NCBI GenBank assembly: GCA_964630925.1
Contig: CAZVZK010000016.1
Coordinates: 1 to 64,000 of the forward strand
Origin: RGDT01 sp964630925
GTDB taxonomy: Bacteria; Planctomycetota; Planctomycetia; Gemmatales; Gemmataceae
DNA length: 64,000 bases
Direction of reading: 5' to 3'
In this document: positions 42,476-51,353 of the stretch, in pieces
Layout of the letters: each line of letters starts with the position of its first letter
How positions within the stretch are numbered: the stretch's first letter is position 1
Program-made: the position numbers and the translations under genes
Notes under the pieces: model-generated
Told to the model about the DNA's origin: nothing
Database searches by the model: none
The model's input: only the letters and a program-made list of their open reading frames with translations

Positions 42476-44293
42476 TCACTTGCTCACGTCGTAGCAGGCC
42501 ATCTCCTCGCCGTTGCGGATGTACAGCCTGCCGTGCGCGATCACCGGGTGGTTCCACGTCTTCCCCTTGATCGCCTTGAACTTGCCCTTCTGGGTGTACT
42601 CCTTCGGCGTCGCCTCGATCAGCGCCACGTCGCCCGACTTCTCCGCCTGCACCAGCACCAGGCCCTGCTCCGGCAGCAGCAGCACTTGCCCGTTCTGGAA
42701 GCCGCGCCTCCGCCACTTCGTCGCGCCGTCCGCCAGATCGACGCACGTCAGGAATTCACCGTCGCACCCGTAGGCGTGGCCGTCGTGGACCACCACGTCC
42801 GTGAAGTACGAGTTGAGTCTCGTCGTCGTCCACACCTCGGAGGCGGTGAGGGTGTCGCCCTCCTTCTTGACCTTCAGACGCCTGGCCCCCTGCCCGAAGC
42901 CCGTGCCCAGCAGCACCTCGTCGGGGCCGAGGACGGCCGTCTGCACGCACCGCGCCATCGTGTCCTCCATCGGCCAGGGGTAGTCGAGGCGCGTCGCGCC
43001 CGTGGCCGGGTCCAGCCCGATCAGCCCCGTCCCCGACGCCACCATCAGCAGGGGCACCCCCGCCAACGTGACGTGCTGCACCGATGCGTATCCGTGGCCG
43101 CCCTGCCCGCCGGTCCACTTCTTCTCGCCCGTCTTCGCGTCGTAGGCGGCCACCGCCGTGCCCTTGCCCTTGATCAGGCCGATGTACACGCTCACCAGCC
43201 CGCCCGCGATGCACGGCGATGACGCGAAGCCCCACGTCGGGACGCCCGCCCCGGTGTCCTTCACCACGTCGGCCTTCCACACCTCCTTGCCCGTGGCCGC
43301 GTCCAGGCACACGAGAAGCCCGTTGGCCCCGAAGGCGAAGAGCTGCCCCTTGTGGAACGTCGGGGTCGCCCGCGGCCCCGCCCCCGACACCAGCTCGTCG
43401 AATCGCTTGCCCACCGGCGCCGCCCACACCTCCTCGCCCGTGGCCGCGTCCAGGCACACGACGGCCTCCTCCTCGCCCTGCTGCTCCTGCGTGAACAGGT
43501 ACCCGCCCACGACGGCGAACGACGACCACCCCGGCCCCACGCGGCGCCGCCACACCTGCCCCGGCGCCTTCTCGCTCCAGTCGGTCCGGGCGACCTTCAC
43601 GCCACGCGCCACGCCGTCGGCCCCCTCGCCCCGGAAGCCCACCCAGTCGCCCGGCTTCGCCTCCAGCGTGGCCGCCGGCTTGCCGCCGCCCGCCCCGGTG
43701 CGGCCCGCGAGGTACTGCTCCTCCGAGGTGGGCGAGAACCGCCAGCCCACCTCCGGCTCGAAGTTGCCGTCGAAGCCGCCGATCCGGAACAGCCCGCACG
43801 CGCCGAACACCGCGAACAGCACCGCCACCAGCCCCAGCCGGCGCGTCGGCCACGCCATCGGCGTGCTGGCCAGGAGCCACACGGGCCACGCGACCACTGC
43901 CGCCCACAGCCCGTACATGATCAGGCCGGGGATGAACGACCTGTGGATGACGAGGATGCCCATGCCCCCCGCAAGCAGAAACAGGGCGGCGACGGCCAAC
44001 TTGTCGCCCCACGACACCCGCGACGCCGCCAGCCACCACAGCAGGAGCAACAGCGCCCCCACCATCGGGCCGATGAACTTCGACATGCCCCGCACCATCG
44101 GGTTGTCGGAGACGAACGGCGGCACCAGGACGATGGCCGACGTGAGGGCGGCGATGAGAACGCCGGGCCACACCCGCGGCCGGACGGCCACGTCGGCCGG
44201 GGGCGGCGCCGCCGGGGCCGGCCCCTGATACTCCTGAACGCCTTCCTGACGGGCCTGGATGCCTGTTGCCTGATCTTGCGGAAGTGGTGCCAT
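42476..44293 (-). CDS. Membrane-anchored PQQ-like beta-propeller protein
   Basis: 605 residues from the ATG at 44293, chosen because it has GGAG upstream and leaves room for the promoter; the frame is open to 44746. About five membrane helices lie between residues 40 and 160, then a PQQ-like propeller with repeated V-V-C-L-D-A-A-T-G-E-E-V-W and L-V-C-L-D-A-A-T-G-K-E-V-W motifs. The propeller is likely periplasmic. Divergent from, and probably controlled by, the MarR regulator. No cofactor or catalytic residues can be assigned. Confidence 0.87.
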   Translation of the reverse strand: MAPLPQDQATGIQARQEGVQEYQGPAPAAPPPADVAVRPRVWPGVLIAALTSAIVLVPPFVSDNPMVRGMSKFIGPMVGALLLLLWWLAASRVSWGDKLAVAALFLLAGGMGILVIHRSFIPGLIMYGLWAAVVAWPVWLLASTPMAWPTRRLGLVAVLFAVFGACGLFRIGGFDGNFEPEVGWRFSPTSEEQYLAGRTGAGGGKPAATLEAKPGDWVGFRGEGADGVARGVKVARTDWSEKAPGQVWRRRVGPGWSSFAVVGGYLFTQEQQGEEEAVVCLDAATGEEVWAAPVGKRFDELVSGAGPRATPTFHKGQLFAFGANGLLVCLDAATGKEVWKADVVKDTGAGVPTWGFASSPCIAGGLVSVYIGLIKGKGTAVAAYDAKTGEKKWTGGQGGHGYASVQHVTLAGVPLLMVASGTGLIGLDPATGATRLDYPWPMEDTMARCVQTAVLGPDEVLLGTGFGQGARRLKVKKEGDTLTASEVWTTTRLNSYFTDVVVHDGHAYGCDGEFLTCVDLADGATKWRRRGFQNGQVLLLPEQGLVLVQAEKSGDVALIEATPKEYTQKGKFKAIKGKTWNHPVIAHGRLYIRNGEEMACYDVSK

Positions 44294-44329
44294 CTTGACA
44301 AACTCCAGATGTGCGGGCGGACCCATGTC

Positions 44330-44370
44330 TTGACCCGGTTCATATTGTACCGGTACACGAACGGAGTCAA
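44330..44370. promoter_or_regulatory. Divergent promoters overlapping a MarR operator candidate
   Basis: On the minus strand TTGACT (44370-44365) and TACAAT (44349-44344) are 15 bases apart and face the PQQ-like gene. On the plus strand TTGACC (44330-44335) with TACACG 18 bases later faces marR. The perfect 12-base palindrome TGTACCGGTACA (44346-44357), with flanking GTTC and GAAC, overlaps both. Binding there would block both promoters. Confidence 0.6.
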
Positions 44371-44399
44371 CCCCTTGTCTCCCTGGACAGCGAGGAGCG

Positions 44400-44828
44400 A
44401 TGACCGACGGCCCGGAAGACCTGGCGAGCCTGGTCGGCGAGTTCGGTAAGGCGTACACGCGCCGCCTGTGCGCCGAGATCCAGCAGGCGGGCACGACGCC
44501 GGCGCGGGCACGCCTGCTGATGGCCCTCTCGTGCGGCAACGGCGCGAAGATGGCCGAGCTGGGCGTCCGACTCGGCGTCACGCCGCGGAACATCACCAAG
44601 CTCGTGGACGGGCTGGAGGAGGAGGGGCTGGTGCGGCGGGAGGCCCACCCCGACGACCGCAGGGCGACCGTGGTACGCCTGACGGACCGCGGGGTGCTGG
44701 TGTGCAAGGAGACGGCGATGGCGAACCACCAGGCCGTCGCGCGCATCTACGAGGCCCTGTCCTCCGAGGACCGCCGCGCCTTCGGCCGCATCCTCCGCCG
44801 CCTCCTCGCGGCGCTCGAGGGAGCCTGA
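44400..44828 (+). CDS. MarR-family transcriptional regulator
   Basis: 142 residues. The winged helix-turn-helix is visible as L-G-V-R-L-G-V-T-P-R-N-I-T-K-L-V-D-G-L-E, with the wing D-D-R-R-A-T-V-V-R-L-T-D-R-G. It is expected to bind as a dimer to an inverted repeat; the palindrome at 44346-44357 is the obvious site. It stands divergent from the membrane PQQ-like gene, the usual arrangement for local control. The ligand is unknown. Confidence 0.92.
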   Translation: MTDGPEDLASLVGEFGKAYTRRLCAEIQQAGTTPARARLLMALSCGNGAKMAELGVRLGVTPRNITKLVDGLEEEGLVRREAHPDDRRATVVRLTDRGVLVCKETAMANHQAVARIYEALSSEDRRAFGRILRRLLAALEGA

Positions 44829-45105
44829 CGAGGAGTCACGTAGCGGCCCGTGGCTGGAGTCAGGGCGGAGGAAGACGGGCCCGCAATGGCTCCCACCCCT
44901 CAGAGGGACGTCACATCCCCCCGGCCCGTGCGTACATGATACTGAGTGGCCTTGCCGGAACGGAGCGCCCCCGAGCGTCCGATGTGCGCCTCGAAGACAA
45001 CAATGAAATCTTCACGCGGATGTCCCCACGCATGATCGGCACGCGCTGGACGGCGGTGCGCGTCGGCCCATGCCCGCATCGCCGGCCAGCAATGGAGGCC
45101 TGTTC

Positions 45106-45891
45106 ATGTCTCCTCCCGTCGCGATGAATCGCCCCCTCTCCGACACCGTCACGTTCGGGCCGAAAACGGGGCCGATCATCGGCCCCGTGGTGGGCGGTCT
45201 GATCTTGTCGGCCTTCGCCGCCTTCTTCGTCTGCATCCCCATTCTCCTGCCGACCTCGCCTCGGGCGGCGTCGACGCCCGTCATGCTGCTGATGATCCCG
45301 GCCTTGACGGGGGGCTTCCTGGGCCTCCTCGCCGTGTGGCTGTTCCACCAGGCCGTCATGGTCGCGCGGATGAAAATGGAGGCCGGACCGGACGGCCTGC
45401 GTCTCGCGGCCGGGCTTTACGACTGGCACCTGTGGGGGTGGTGGGTGGTCCGGGAGGCCCGGCTGACCTGGGACGAGATTCGTGCGGTACGCCTGTGGCA
45501 GCTCCCGAACCACACCGCGCCGGATGGGGTACAGTCCAACTACGTCGTGTACACCTCGCGAGGCGACTTCGTCCTCTCCAACCTCACCTGGCCCGGCGTC
45601 GCCCAGATGGCCGGCCTGCTCCTCGAACGGACCGGGCTCCCCCTGGCCCATTCGCTGGTGGACCTGCCGCCCGAGCTGGCCAAGGGGGCACGGCCCTCGG
45701 CCGCCGCGACGGCGAGCGTTCTGATGGTCCACGGCGTGGGCTGGGCCGCGTCCCTGATGGGGGGGCTGGCCCTCGTCGCGGCCGTGCTGCTGCTCGTTGC
45801 CCAGGCCTGGGGCGCGGCGTTGCGGCTGCTCCTGTTCGGGGCACTCATGCTCGGCTTGGGGCCGGCGCTGCGGCGATACCGCCTCGATTGA
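45106..45891 (+). CDS. Hypothetical integral membrane protein
   Basis: 261 residues from the ATG at 45106, which has GGAGG seven bases before it. Two membrane helices lie in the first 90 residues (I-I-G-P-V-V-G-G-L-I-L-S-A-F-A-A-F-F-V and L-L-M-I-P-A-L-T-G-G-F-L-G-L-L-A-V) and about two at the C-terminus. The ~100-residue segment between them has a PH-like pattern (W-D-E-I-R-A-V-R-L-W ... L-S-N-L-T-W). The family is not recognised. Confidence 0.72.
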   Translation: MSPPVAMNRPLSDTVTFGPKTGPIIGPVVGGLILSAFAAFFVCIPILLPTSPRAASTPVMLLMIPALTGGFLGLLAVWLFHQAVMVARMKMEAGPDGLRLAAGLYDWHLWGWWVVREARLTWDEIRAVRLWQLPNHTAPDGVQSNYVVYTSRGDFVLSNLTWPGVAQMAGLLLERTGLPLAHSLVDLPPELAKGARPSAAATASVLMVHGVGWAASLMGGLALVAAVLLLVAQAWGAALRLLLFGALMLGLGPALRRYRLD

Positions 45892-46012
45892 TGACGGCGT
45901 GACGGGCGTGGCCCACGGCGGCGAAGCAGGCCGAGGGCCCGAGGCGGCAGGCCACTTGCCTCGGCCGCCCCGCCCCGGTAGGCCAATCCGCACGCCCGGA
46001 GGACCACACCCC

Positions 46013-47986
46013 ATGCCGCGCCTCGCCGCCGCACTGCTCCTGCTGTCCGTGTCTGCCGCCCACGCCCACGACATCACGCCCGAGGATTACTTCTCCCTCG
46101 CCACGGTCACCGACCTCGCCTTCTCCCCCGAGGGCAAGCGCGTCGCCTACTGCGAGGCCCGCTGGGACAGGAAGGCCAACAACCGCCGCACCGACCTCTG
46201 GGTCGTCGGCACCGACGGCAAGGCCAAGCCCGTGCGCCTCACCTCCGACCGCGCCAACGACCGGGGGCCGCGCTGGGCCGGCGACGGCCGCTCGATCTTC
46301 GTCCTCGCCAACCGCAAACGCGCCGGCGAGAAGGCCCCGTGGGACGGCTCCACGCAGGTCTGGCGCATCCCCCTCGACGGCCGCGACCCCAAGCCCGTCA
46401 CGAGCCACGAGGGCGGCGTCACCCACTTCGACGTGGGCGGCGAGGGCCTCTACTACGTCATCGACACCAAAAAGGACGACGAGGACGCCTTCAGCAAGCT
46501 CCGCAAGGAGTTCGGCAAGCTAGAGTACGGCCACGGCTCACGCAAGGTCAGCGAGGTGTGGCGCATCGACCTGGAGACGTGGCGCGAGAAGAAGGTGATC
46601 GCAGAGAACAAGTATGTCCAGGCGATGGCCTGCACGCGCGACGGCAAGCGCGTGGCCGTCATCCACGTCCCGGATGACACCGTCGTCGCCAGCGAGGGCA
46701 AGTCGCGCGTCGAGGTGTACGACGAGGACACCGGCAAGGTCACCCCCACCGACGAGACGTGGCGCAAGACCGCCGCCTCCCCGTACCCCTGGCTCGACTC
46801 CCTGGCGTGGTCGCCCTCGGGCGACAGGCTCGCCTACGTCACCATCTTCGACGCCTACCCGGCGGAGATCATCATCAACACCTGGAAGGACGACAAGGTC
46901 ACGGCGGAGCGCATGAAACGCGGCGCCCGCGAGCAGGTGCGCGGCTACGGCTCGCCGCTGCGCTGGCTCGACGAGAAGGAGCCGCGGTTCCTGATGGAGG
47001 GCCGCGGCGAGGTGTGGATCGACAAGGGCGCGCCGTCGCCGGGCCGGGTCACGTCACTCTTCGACGTGTCGGGCGAGGTGGCGGTGCCGGTGCGTTACGA
47101 GGGCGGGCGTGACGCCTTCCCCGAGCTGAAGTACGGCGACGTGACGCTGACCGACCTCAACCCGCACGCGAAGAAGTGGAAGCTGCCCACGACGAAGCAC
47201 ATCACCTGGAAGTCGGCGGACGGCGTCGAGGTGGGCGGCGTCCTCGAGCTGCCGCACGGCCACAAGGAGGGCACGAAGCTGCCGCTGGTGGTGGGCATCC
47301 ACGGCGGGCCGACGACCTCGGTGAAGGGCAACCTGGAGTTCAACCCCTACGACGGCCGCACGTTCCTGTCGGCGAAGGGCTACGCCGTCCTGTGCCCCAA
47401 CTACCGCGGATCGACCGGCTACGGCGACAAGTTCGTGACCGACCTGATCGGCAACGAGAATGACGTGGACGTGAAGGACATCCTCGCCGGCATCCAGCAC
47501 CTCATCAAGGAGGGCATCGCCGACCCGGACCGCATCGCGGTCATGGGGTGGAGCAACGGCGGCTACCTGACGAACTGCCTCATCACGCTCAAGGACCCGC
47601 CGGTGAAGTTCAAGGCCGCCGCGAGCGGCGCCGGCATCCTCGACTGCGTGGCCGAGTGGGGCTTCAACGACGAGCCGGCGTACCCCATCGTCTTCAAGAA
47701 GGGCCTGCCGTGGGAGACGCCGGAGATCTACAGGAAGACCTCGCCGACCTACGGCCTGGGCAACGTGACGACGCCGACGCTGATCCACGTCGGCGCGAAC
47801 GACGAGCGCTGCCCGCCGGGGCACAGCCGGATGCTGTACCGCGCCCTGCGCGAGTACCGCAAGGTGCCGACGGAGCTGGTGGTCTACCCCGGCGAGCCGC
47901 ACGGCCTGGCGAAGTACGACAGCCGGCTGGCGAAGATGAAGTGGGACCTGGCCTGGTTCGACAAGCACGTCCTGGGCAAGAAGTGA
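46013..47986 (+). CDS. S9-family prolyl oligopeptidase (secreted)
   Basis: 657 residues from the ATG at 46013, with GGAGG upstream and a signal peptide M-P-R-L-A-A-A-L-L-L-L-S-V-S-A-A-H-A. The first ~400 residues form a propeller with F-S-P-E-G-K-R-V-A-Y. The C-terminal alpha/beta hydrolase domain has nucleophile Ser in M-G-W-S-N-G-G-Y, Asp in G-A-N-D-E-R-C-P-P-G and His in G-E-P-H-G-L-A-K-Y. It is predicted to hydrolyse short peptides outside the cytoplasm. Confidence 0.93.
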   Translation: MPRLAAALLLLSVSAAHAHDITPEDYFSLATVTDLAFSPEGKRVAYCEARWDRKANNRRTDLWVVGTDGKAKPVRLTSDRANDRGPRWAGDGRSIFVLANRKRAGEKAPWDGSTQVWRIPLDGRDPKPVTSHEGGVTHFDVGGEGLYYVIDTKKDDEDAFSKLRKEFGKLEYGHGSRKVSEVWRIDLETWREKKVIAENKYVQAMACTRDGKRVAVIHVPDDTVVASEGKSRVEVYDEDTGKVTPTDETWRKTAASPYPWLDSLAWSPSGDRLAYVTIFDAYPAEIIINTWKDDKVTAERMKRGAREQVRGYGSPLRWLDEKEPRFLMEGRGEVWIDKGAPSPGRVTSLFDVSGEVAVPVRYEGGRDAFPELKYGDVTLTDLNPHAKKWKLPTTKHITWKSADGVEVGGVLELPHGHKEGTKLPLVVGIHGGPTTSVKGNLEFNPYDGRTFLSAKGYAVLCPNYRGSTGYGDKFVTDLIGNENDVDVKDILAGIQHLIKEGIADPDRIAVMGWSNGGYLTNCLITLKDPPVKFKAAASGAGILDCVAEWGFNDEPAYPIVFKKGLPWETPEIYRKTSPTYGLGNVTTPTLIHVGANDERCPPGHSRMLYRALREYRKVPTELVVYPGEPHGLAKYDSRLAKMKWDLAWFDKHVLGKK

Positions 47987-48083
47987 CCACGGCGAGCTCT
48001 TCGAGCCTCGTCCCCGGCGTCTCGCGCGAGAAGCCAGGGACGAGGGGGGGGAGAGCACGGCAAAGGGGACCGATCTGCCGGCA

Positions 48084-48287
48084 GTTGGAATGGGACGGAA
48101 GTAGACACCGGAGATGGCGAGCGAGGGGCGGATTGCATTGCATTGCACCCCCCCAGGCACCCCCCCGCAATGCAAATTCCCGGCGGGATTTGCGTTTCAG
48201 GGCAAGTGGTCAGGCCGCAGACACCGGCACCGTGGCCGCGCCCGCCGTCTCATTCTGTCTAACTCCACATGTCCGGTGAACGGCTAC
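48084..48287 (-). repeat. ~200-bp dispersed element, copy 2 (inverted)
   Basis: The reverse complement matches 6553-6754 throughout, with about the same length. Its outer ends are an imperfect inverted pair (GTTAGACAGAATGAGACGG against GTTGGAATGGGACGG). The internal stem is kept with two mismatches. It fills most of the 317-base gap 47987-48303 between two convergent genes; the remaining ~95 bases after the S9 stop show nothing recognisable apart from a short CGAGAAGCCAGGGACGAGG stretch. Confidence 0.8.
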
Positions 48288-48303
48288 CAGGGAAAGTGCC
48301 GCG

Positions 48304-49692
48304 TCACGCGGACGGCATCTTGAGATGCCTCCGCCATGCCGCCGCTTCCGCGCCGTGATCGTCGCCCGTCAGCTTGCGCAGGGCGTCGAGTGCGGCCCGC
48401 CGATACGGCGACAGCTCACCCGCCTTCGGCTCCAGACGCTTGCGCAGATCCGCCGCCTCGGCGTCGGTCAGTGCCCGCTTGCGAACGACGTAGTCGAACC
48501 GCTGCATCTCAGGCCATTCGCCGTGGTCCTTGACCGCCTGCATGACGGAGAAGTCCTGCCTCAGATACGTCACGTCGATCCGCACGATGAGATTCGTCTG
48601 CGGCGGGCCGTAGCCGCCCGTGGACGGCCTGCCCTGCGGTAGCGACAGCGACGGCAGCGGGATGTCAGCGAAGAGGACGTCCTCATCACCCCTGGCCCTC
48701 GCCGCGGGGGCGTGGCACAGCAGGCAGTTGTGGTGGTGGTTGACGCGCACCAGCTCGCGCGCCACGCCCCTGGAAGGGGCACGCGGGTCGTCGGCCTCCA
48801 ACATCGCCACCAGCGCAGGCAGCAGGTCCTTGCGGCGCAGTTTCACCGCGGCGTCGGCGGCGCTCTTCGCCACGGCGGGCCACGGGTACTTCAGCCCCGC
48901 CTCGATCACGCCCGCGTAGTCCTTCGCCGGCCGCCCGGCCAGCGGCTTGAGGGCCGCCGCGCGGACCTTGGCGTCGGGTGAGAAGACCGCCATGCGCGCC
49001 AGCTCGCGCGTCGTCGCCGAAGCCTCCATCGTGCCGAGGAGGCGGGCCGCCTGCACGCGGTCGGCCTCCGACGCCGGCCCCAGGACCTGGGCCACGCCGG
49101 CGGCGGCCGCCGTGTGGATCTCCTCGCGCCCGAAGGGTGTCCCGGCCGTCGCGGCGAGCCCCGATGTGGCATTCACGAAGCGTTCATCCAGCTCGCCGGG
49201 GCGGACCGCCGCCGAGACGCGCGTGAACGCGATGTGGGCCTTTCTCTCCTGGCGGCAGTCCTTTCCCATGATGAACGGCAGGCCGGCCAGGTCGTCGCGG
49301 CCCTTGAGGACGGCCTTGAGGTAGCCGTCCTCCTCCTTCGCGTTGAGGTGCAGCGCGGCGGCCATCATGAAGCCCTTGCGCTTCCGCCAGACGGCGATGC
49401 CGGCCTCCCCCTTGGGCAACGCTTCAAGGGACAGCTCGGGGACGCGCGACAGGTCGTCGCCCAGGTACACCGCCGGCTTCTTGCTTGGGGTCAGGGGCGT
49501 GAGGAGGTGTGTCGAGGTGTCGGGCGGGACGCTGGGCAGCTCGACCTGGCCGAACCTGGCGACGCCGAAGAGCGCCTCGCCGAAGGTGCCGAGGACCTCA
49601 GGCCCGCTCGGCGGTGAGGGCGGGGCGGCGCCGGTGGTGAAAAGGGCCGCGATGGCGGCGAGGGCGAGGAAGCGGACGCGCTGCATCGACAT
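48304..49692 (-). CDS. HEAT-repeat protein with single CxxCH motif, paralogue 1
   Basis: 462 residues from the ATG at 49692, preceded by GGAGGA. A signal peptide (F-L-A-L-A-A-I-A-A-L-F-T-T-G-A-A) leads into about 250 residues of alpha-helical HEAT-like repeats (A-A-A-L-K-P-L-A-G-R-P and similar). Next is V-N-H-H-H-N-C-L-L-C-H-A-P-A, a single haem c-type motif preceded by three histidines. The tail ends A-W-R-R-H-L-K-M-P-S-A. Likely periplasmic. It is a tandem duplicate of the next gene; function unknown. Confidence 0.82.
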   Translation of the reverse strand: MSMQRVRFLALAAIAALFTTGAAPPSPPSGPEVLGTFGEALFGVARFGQVELPSVPPDTSTHLLTPLTPSKKPAVYLGDDLSRVPELSLEALPKGEAGIAVWRKRKGFMMAAALHLNAKEEDGYLKAVLKGRDDLAGLPFIMGKDCRQERKAHIAFTRVSAAVRPGELDERFVNATSGLAATAGTPFGREEIHTAAAAGVAQVLGPASEADRVQAARLLGTMEASATTRELARMAVFSPDAKVRAAALKPLAGRPAKDYAGVIEAGLKYPWPAVAKSAADAAVKLRRKDLLPALVAMLEADDPRAPSRGVARELVRVNHHHNCLLCHAPAARARGDEDVLFADIPLPSLSLPQGRPSTGGYGPPQTNLIVRIDVTYLRQDFSVMQAVKDHGEWPEMQRFDYVVRKRALTDAEAADLRKRLEPKAGELSPYRRAALDALRKLTGDDHGAEAAAWRRHLKMPSA

Positions 49693-49772
49693 GACGGATC
49701 CTCCAAGGGGCGCATCGTGCTGTCGAATCGCATCTGGACCATCAAGGGACGGCACCGGGCGTGTGGCCTCTG

Positions 49773-51176
49773 TCACGCGGGCGGGAGCTTGAGGTGCTTG
49801 CGCCACGCCGCCGCGTCCGCTCCGAGGCCGCTCCCCGTCAGCTTCCGCAGGGCGTTCAGAGCGGCCTGACGGTAGGGCGACATCTCTCCCGCCTTCGGCT
49901 CAAGGCTCTTGCGGAGATCGGCGGCCTCCTCCTCCGTGAGGGCTCGCTTGCGGACGACGAAATCGAACCGCTGCATCTCGGGCCAGGGGGCGGCGTCCTC
50001 CACCTTCAGAAGCTCCGAGAAGTCCTGACGGAGATACGTCACGTCGATGCGGACGAGGAGAATCGAGCGCCCGCCATAGCCCACGCCGGGCGAGGTGAAC
50101 GACTCGTTGGGCACCGGCATCGCCGCGGTCAGAAGCGTCGGCTCCGCCGCGTCCAGCAGGGATGCGGGGGCGTGGCACATCAGGCAGTTGCGATGATGGT
50201 TGACGCGCACCACCTCGCGGGCGAACGAGGACTTGCCCTCGGCACGCGGGGCGCGGGGGTCGGGGGCGTCGAGCCTCGCCACCAGATGCGGGATGAGATC
50301 CTTGCGCTTCAGTTTCACGATGGCGTCGGCGGCATTCGCGGCTGCCTCCGGCCAGGGGTAGTCCAGGCCGGCCAGGAGGACGGCCTCCGGGGCGGGTTCG
50401 CGGCGTGCGGAGAGTGCTTCGAGGGCCAGCTCACGCACCGGCTCGTCGAACGAGAAGACCGCGAGGCGGGCCAGCTCGTGGACGGCCTCGGGCAGCGGCA
50501 CATCCATGATCTTCCTGACCCCGCCTCGGCGGGCCGTCGTATCGCCGCCGCCGCAGAGCTGGGCCGTCGCGGCGATGATCGCCCGCCCGAGGGCTTTGCG
50601 ATCCTTTGCGTCAGCCACGCCGCGGAGGTCGGCATAATCGATGATGTTCCGGATGGCGTCAGCCCCTGGCGATGTCTCCAACGACAACGGCACGACGCGG
50701 CGGCCCACGAGGATCTCCTTGAACGCCTTCCGCGCAGGCCCCATCGTGCGGCAGGCGCCGCCCATGACGAACGGCATCCCGGCCAGATCCTCGCGGCCCT
50801 TGAGCGCCGCCTTGAGGTAGCCGTCGTCCTCCTTGCCGGCAAGGTGCAGCGCCGACGCCACGGTGTGCGCCATGCGCGTGCGCCACTCCTCCGTCGTCAG
50901 CTTCTTGGCCGGGACCGCCTCGAAAGCCACCTCAGGCACGAGGCGCAGGTCGTCGCCGACGTACACCGGCGTCTTCTTCGCCGCCGGCGGAGTGGGCAGC
51001 AGATCCTTGAGCGGCGTCGCCGGGTCGATCTTCGGCAACAGCGGGGTGGGCGGGCCGCGCCAGCGGCCGAGGAAGACCGGAAACTCCTCGGACAGTCGCG
51101 GCTTTGGTGCTGGCGGAGGCGCCGCCCCCATAACGAGGATGACTGCAGCGAGCAGGGGGAGGATGCGAAGGCACAT
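49773..51176 (-). CDS. HEAT-repeat protein with single CxxCH motif, paralogue 2
   Basis: 467 residues with a signal peptide (M-C-L-R-I-L-P-L-L-A-A-V-I-L-V-M-G-A-A). The layout is the same as its downstream neighbour: V-Y-V-G-D-D-L near residue 70, E-D-D-G-Y-L-K-A-A-L-K-G-R-E-D-L-A-G, HEAT-like helices, V-N-H-H-R-N-C-L-M-C-H-A-P, R-I-D-V-T-Y-L-R-Q-D-F-S and an A-W-R-K-H-L-K-L-P-P-A ending. The two genes are 80 bases apart on the same strand and probably form one transcript. Confidence 0.82.
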   Translation of the reverse strand: MCLRILPLLAAVILVMGAAPPPAPKPRLSEEFPVFLGRWRGPPTPLLPKIDPATPLKDLLPTPPAAKKTPVYVGDDLRLVPEVAFEAVPAKKLTTEEWRTRMAHTVASALHLAGKEDDGYLKAALKGREDLAGMPFVMGGACRTMGPARKAFKEILVGRRVVPLSLETSPGADAIRNIIDYADLRGVADAKDRKALGRAIIAATAQLCGGGDTTARRGGVRKIMDVPLPEAVHELARLAVFSFDEPVRELALEALSARREPAPEAVLLAGLDYPWPEAAANAADAIVKLKRKDLIPHLVARLDAPDPRAPRAEGKSSFAREVVRVNHHRNCLMCHAPASLLDAAEPTLLTAAMPVPNESFTSPGVGYGGRSILLVRIDVTYLRQDFSELLKVEDAAPWPEMQRFDFVVRKRALTEEEAADLRKSLEPKAGEMSPYRQAALNALRKLTGSGLGADAAAWRKHLKLPPA

Positions 51177-51353
51177 GGCGGCCCCTCCGGGCGGAAGTGT
51201 CTCCGCGGATCATACCCCGGCGCCGCGCCGTAGGGCAAGGGGCCAGAGGGCGCGTGTTACGCACCACGCGCCGGGCGTCACGCCCACTGGCTTTTCCACC
51301 CTGAGGCCCTGGGCGGATGATGTCACCCCCGACATCCTCAGGCATGGAACGAC

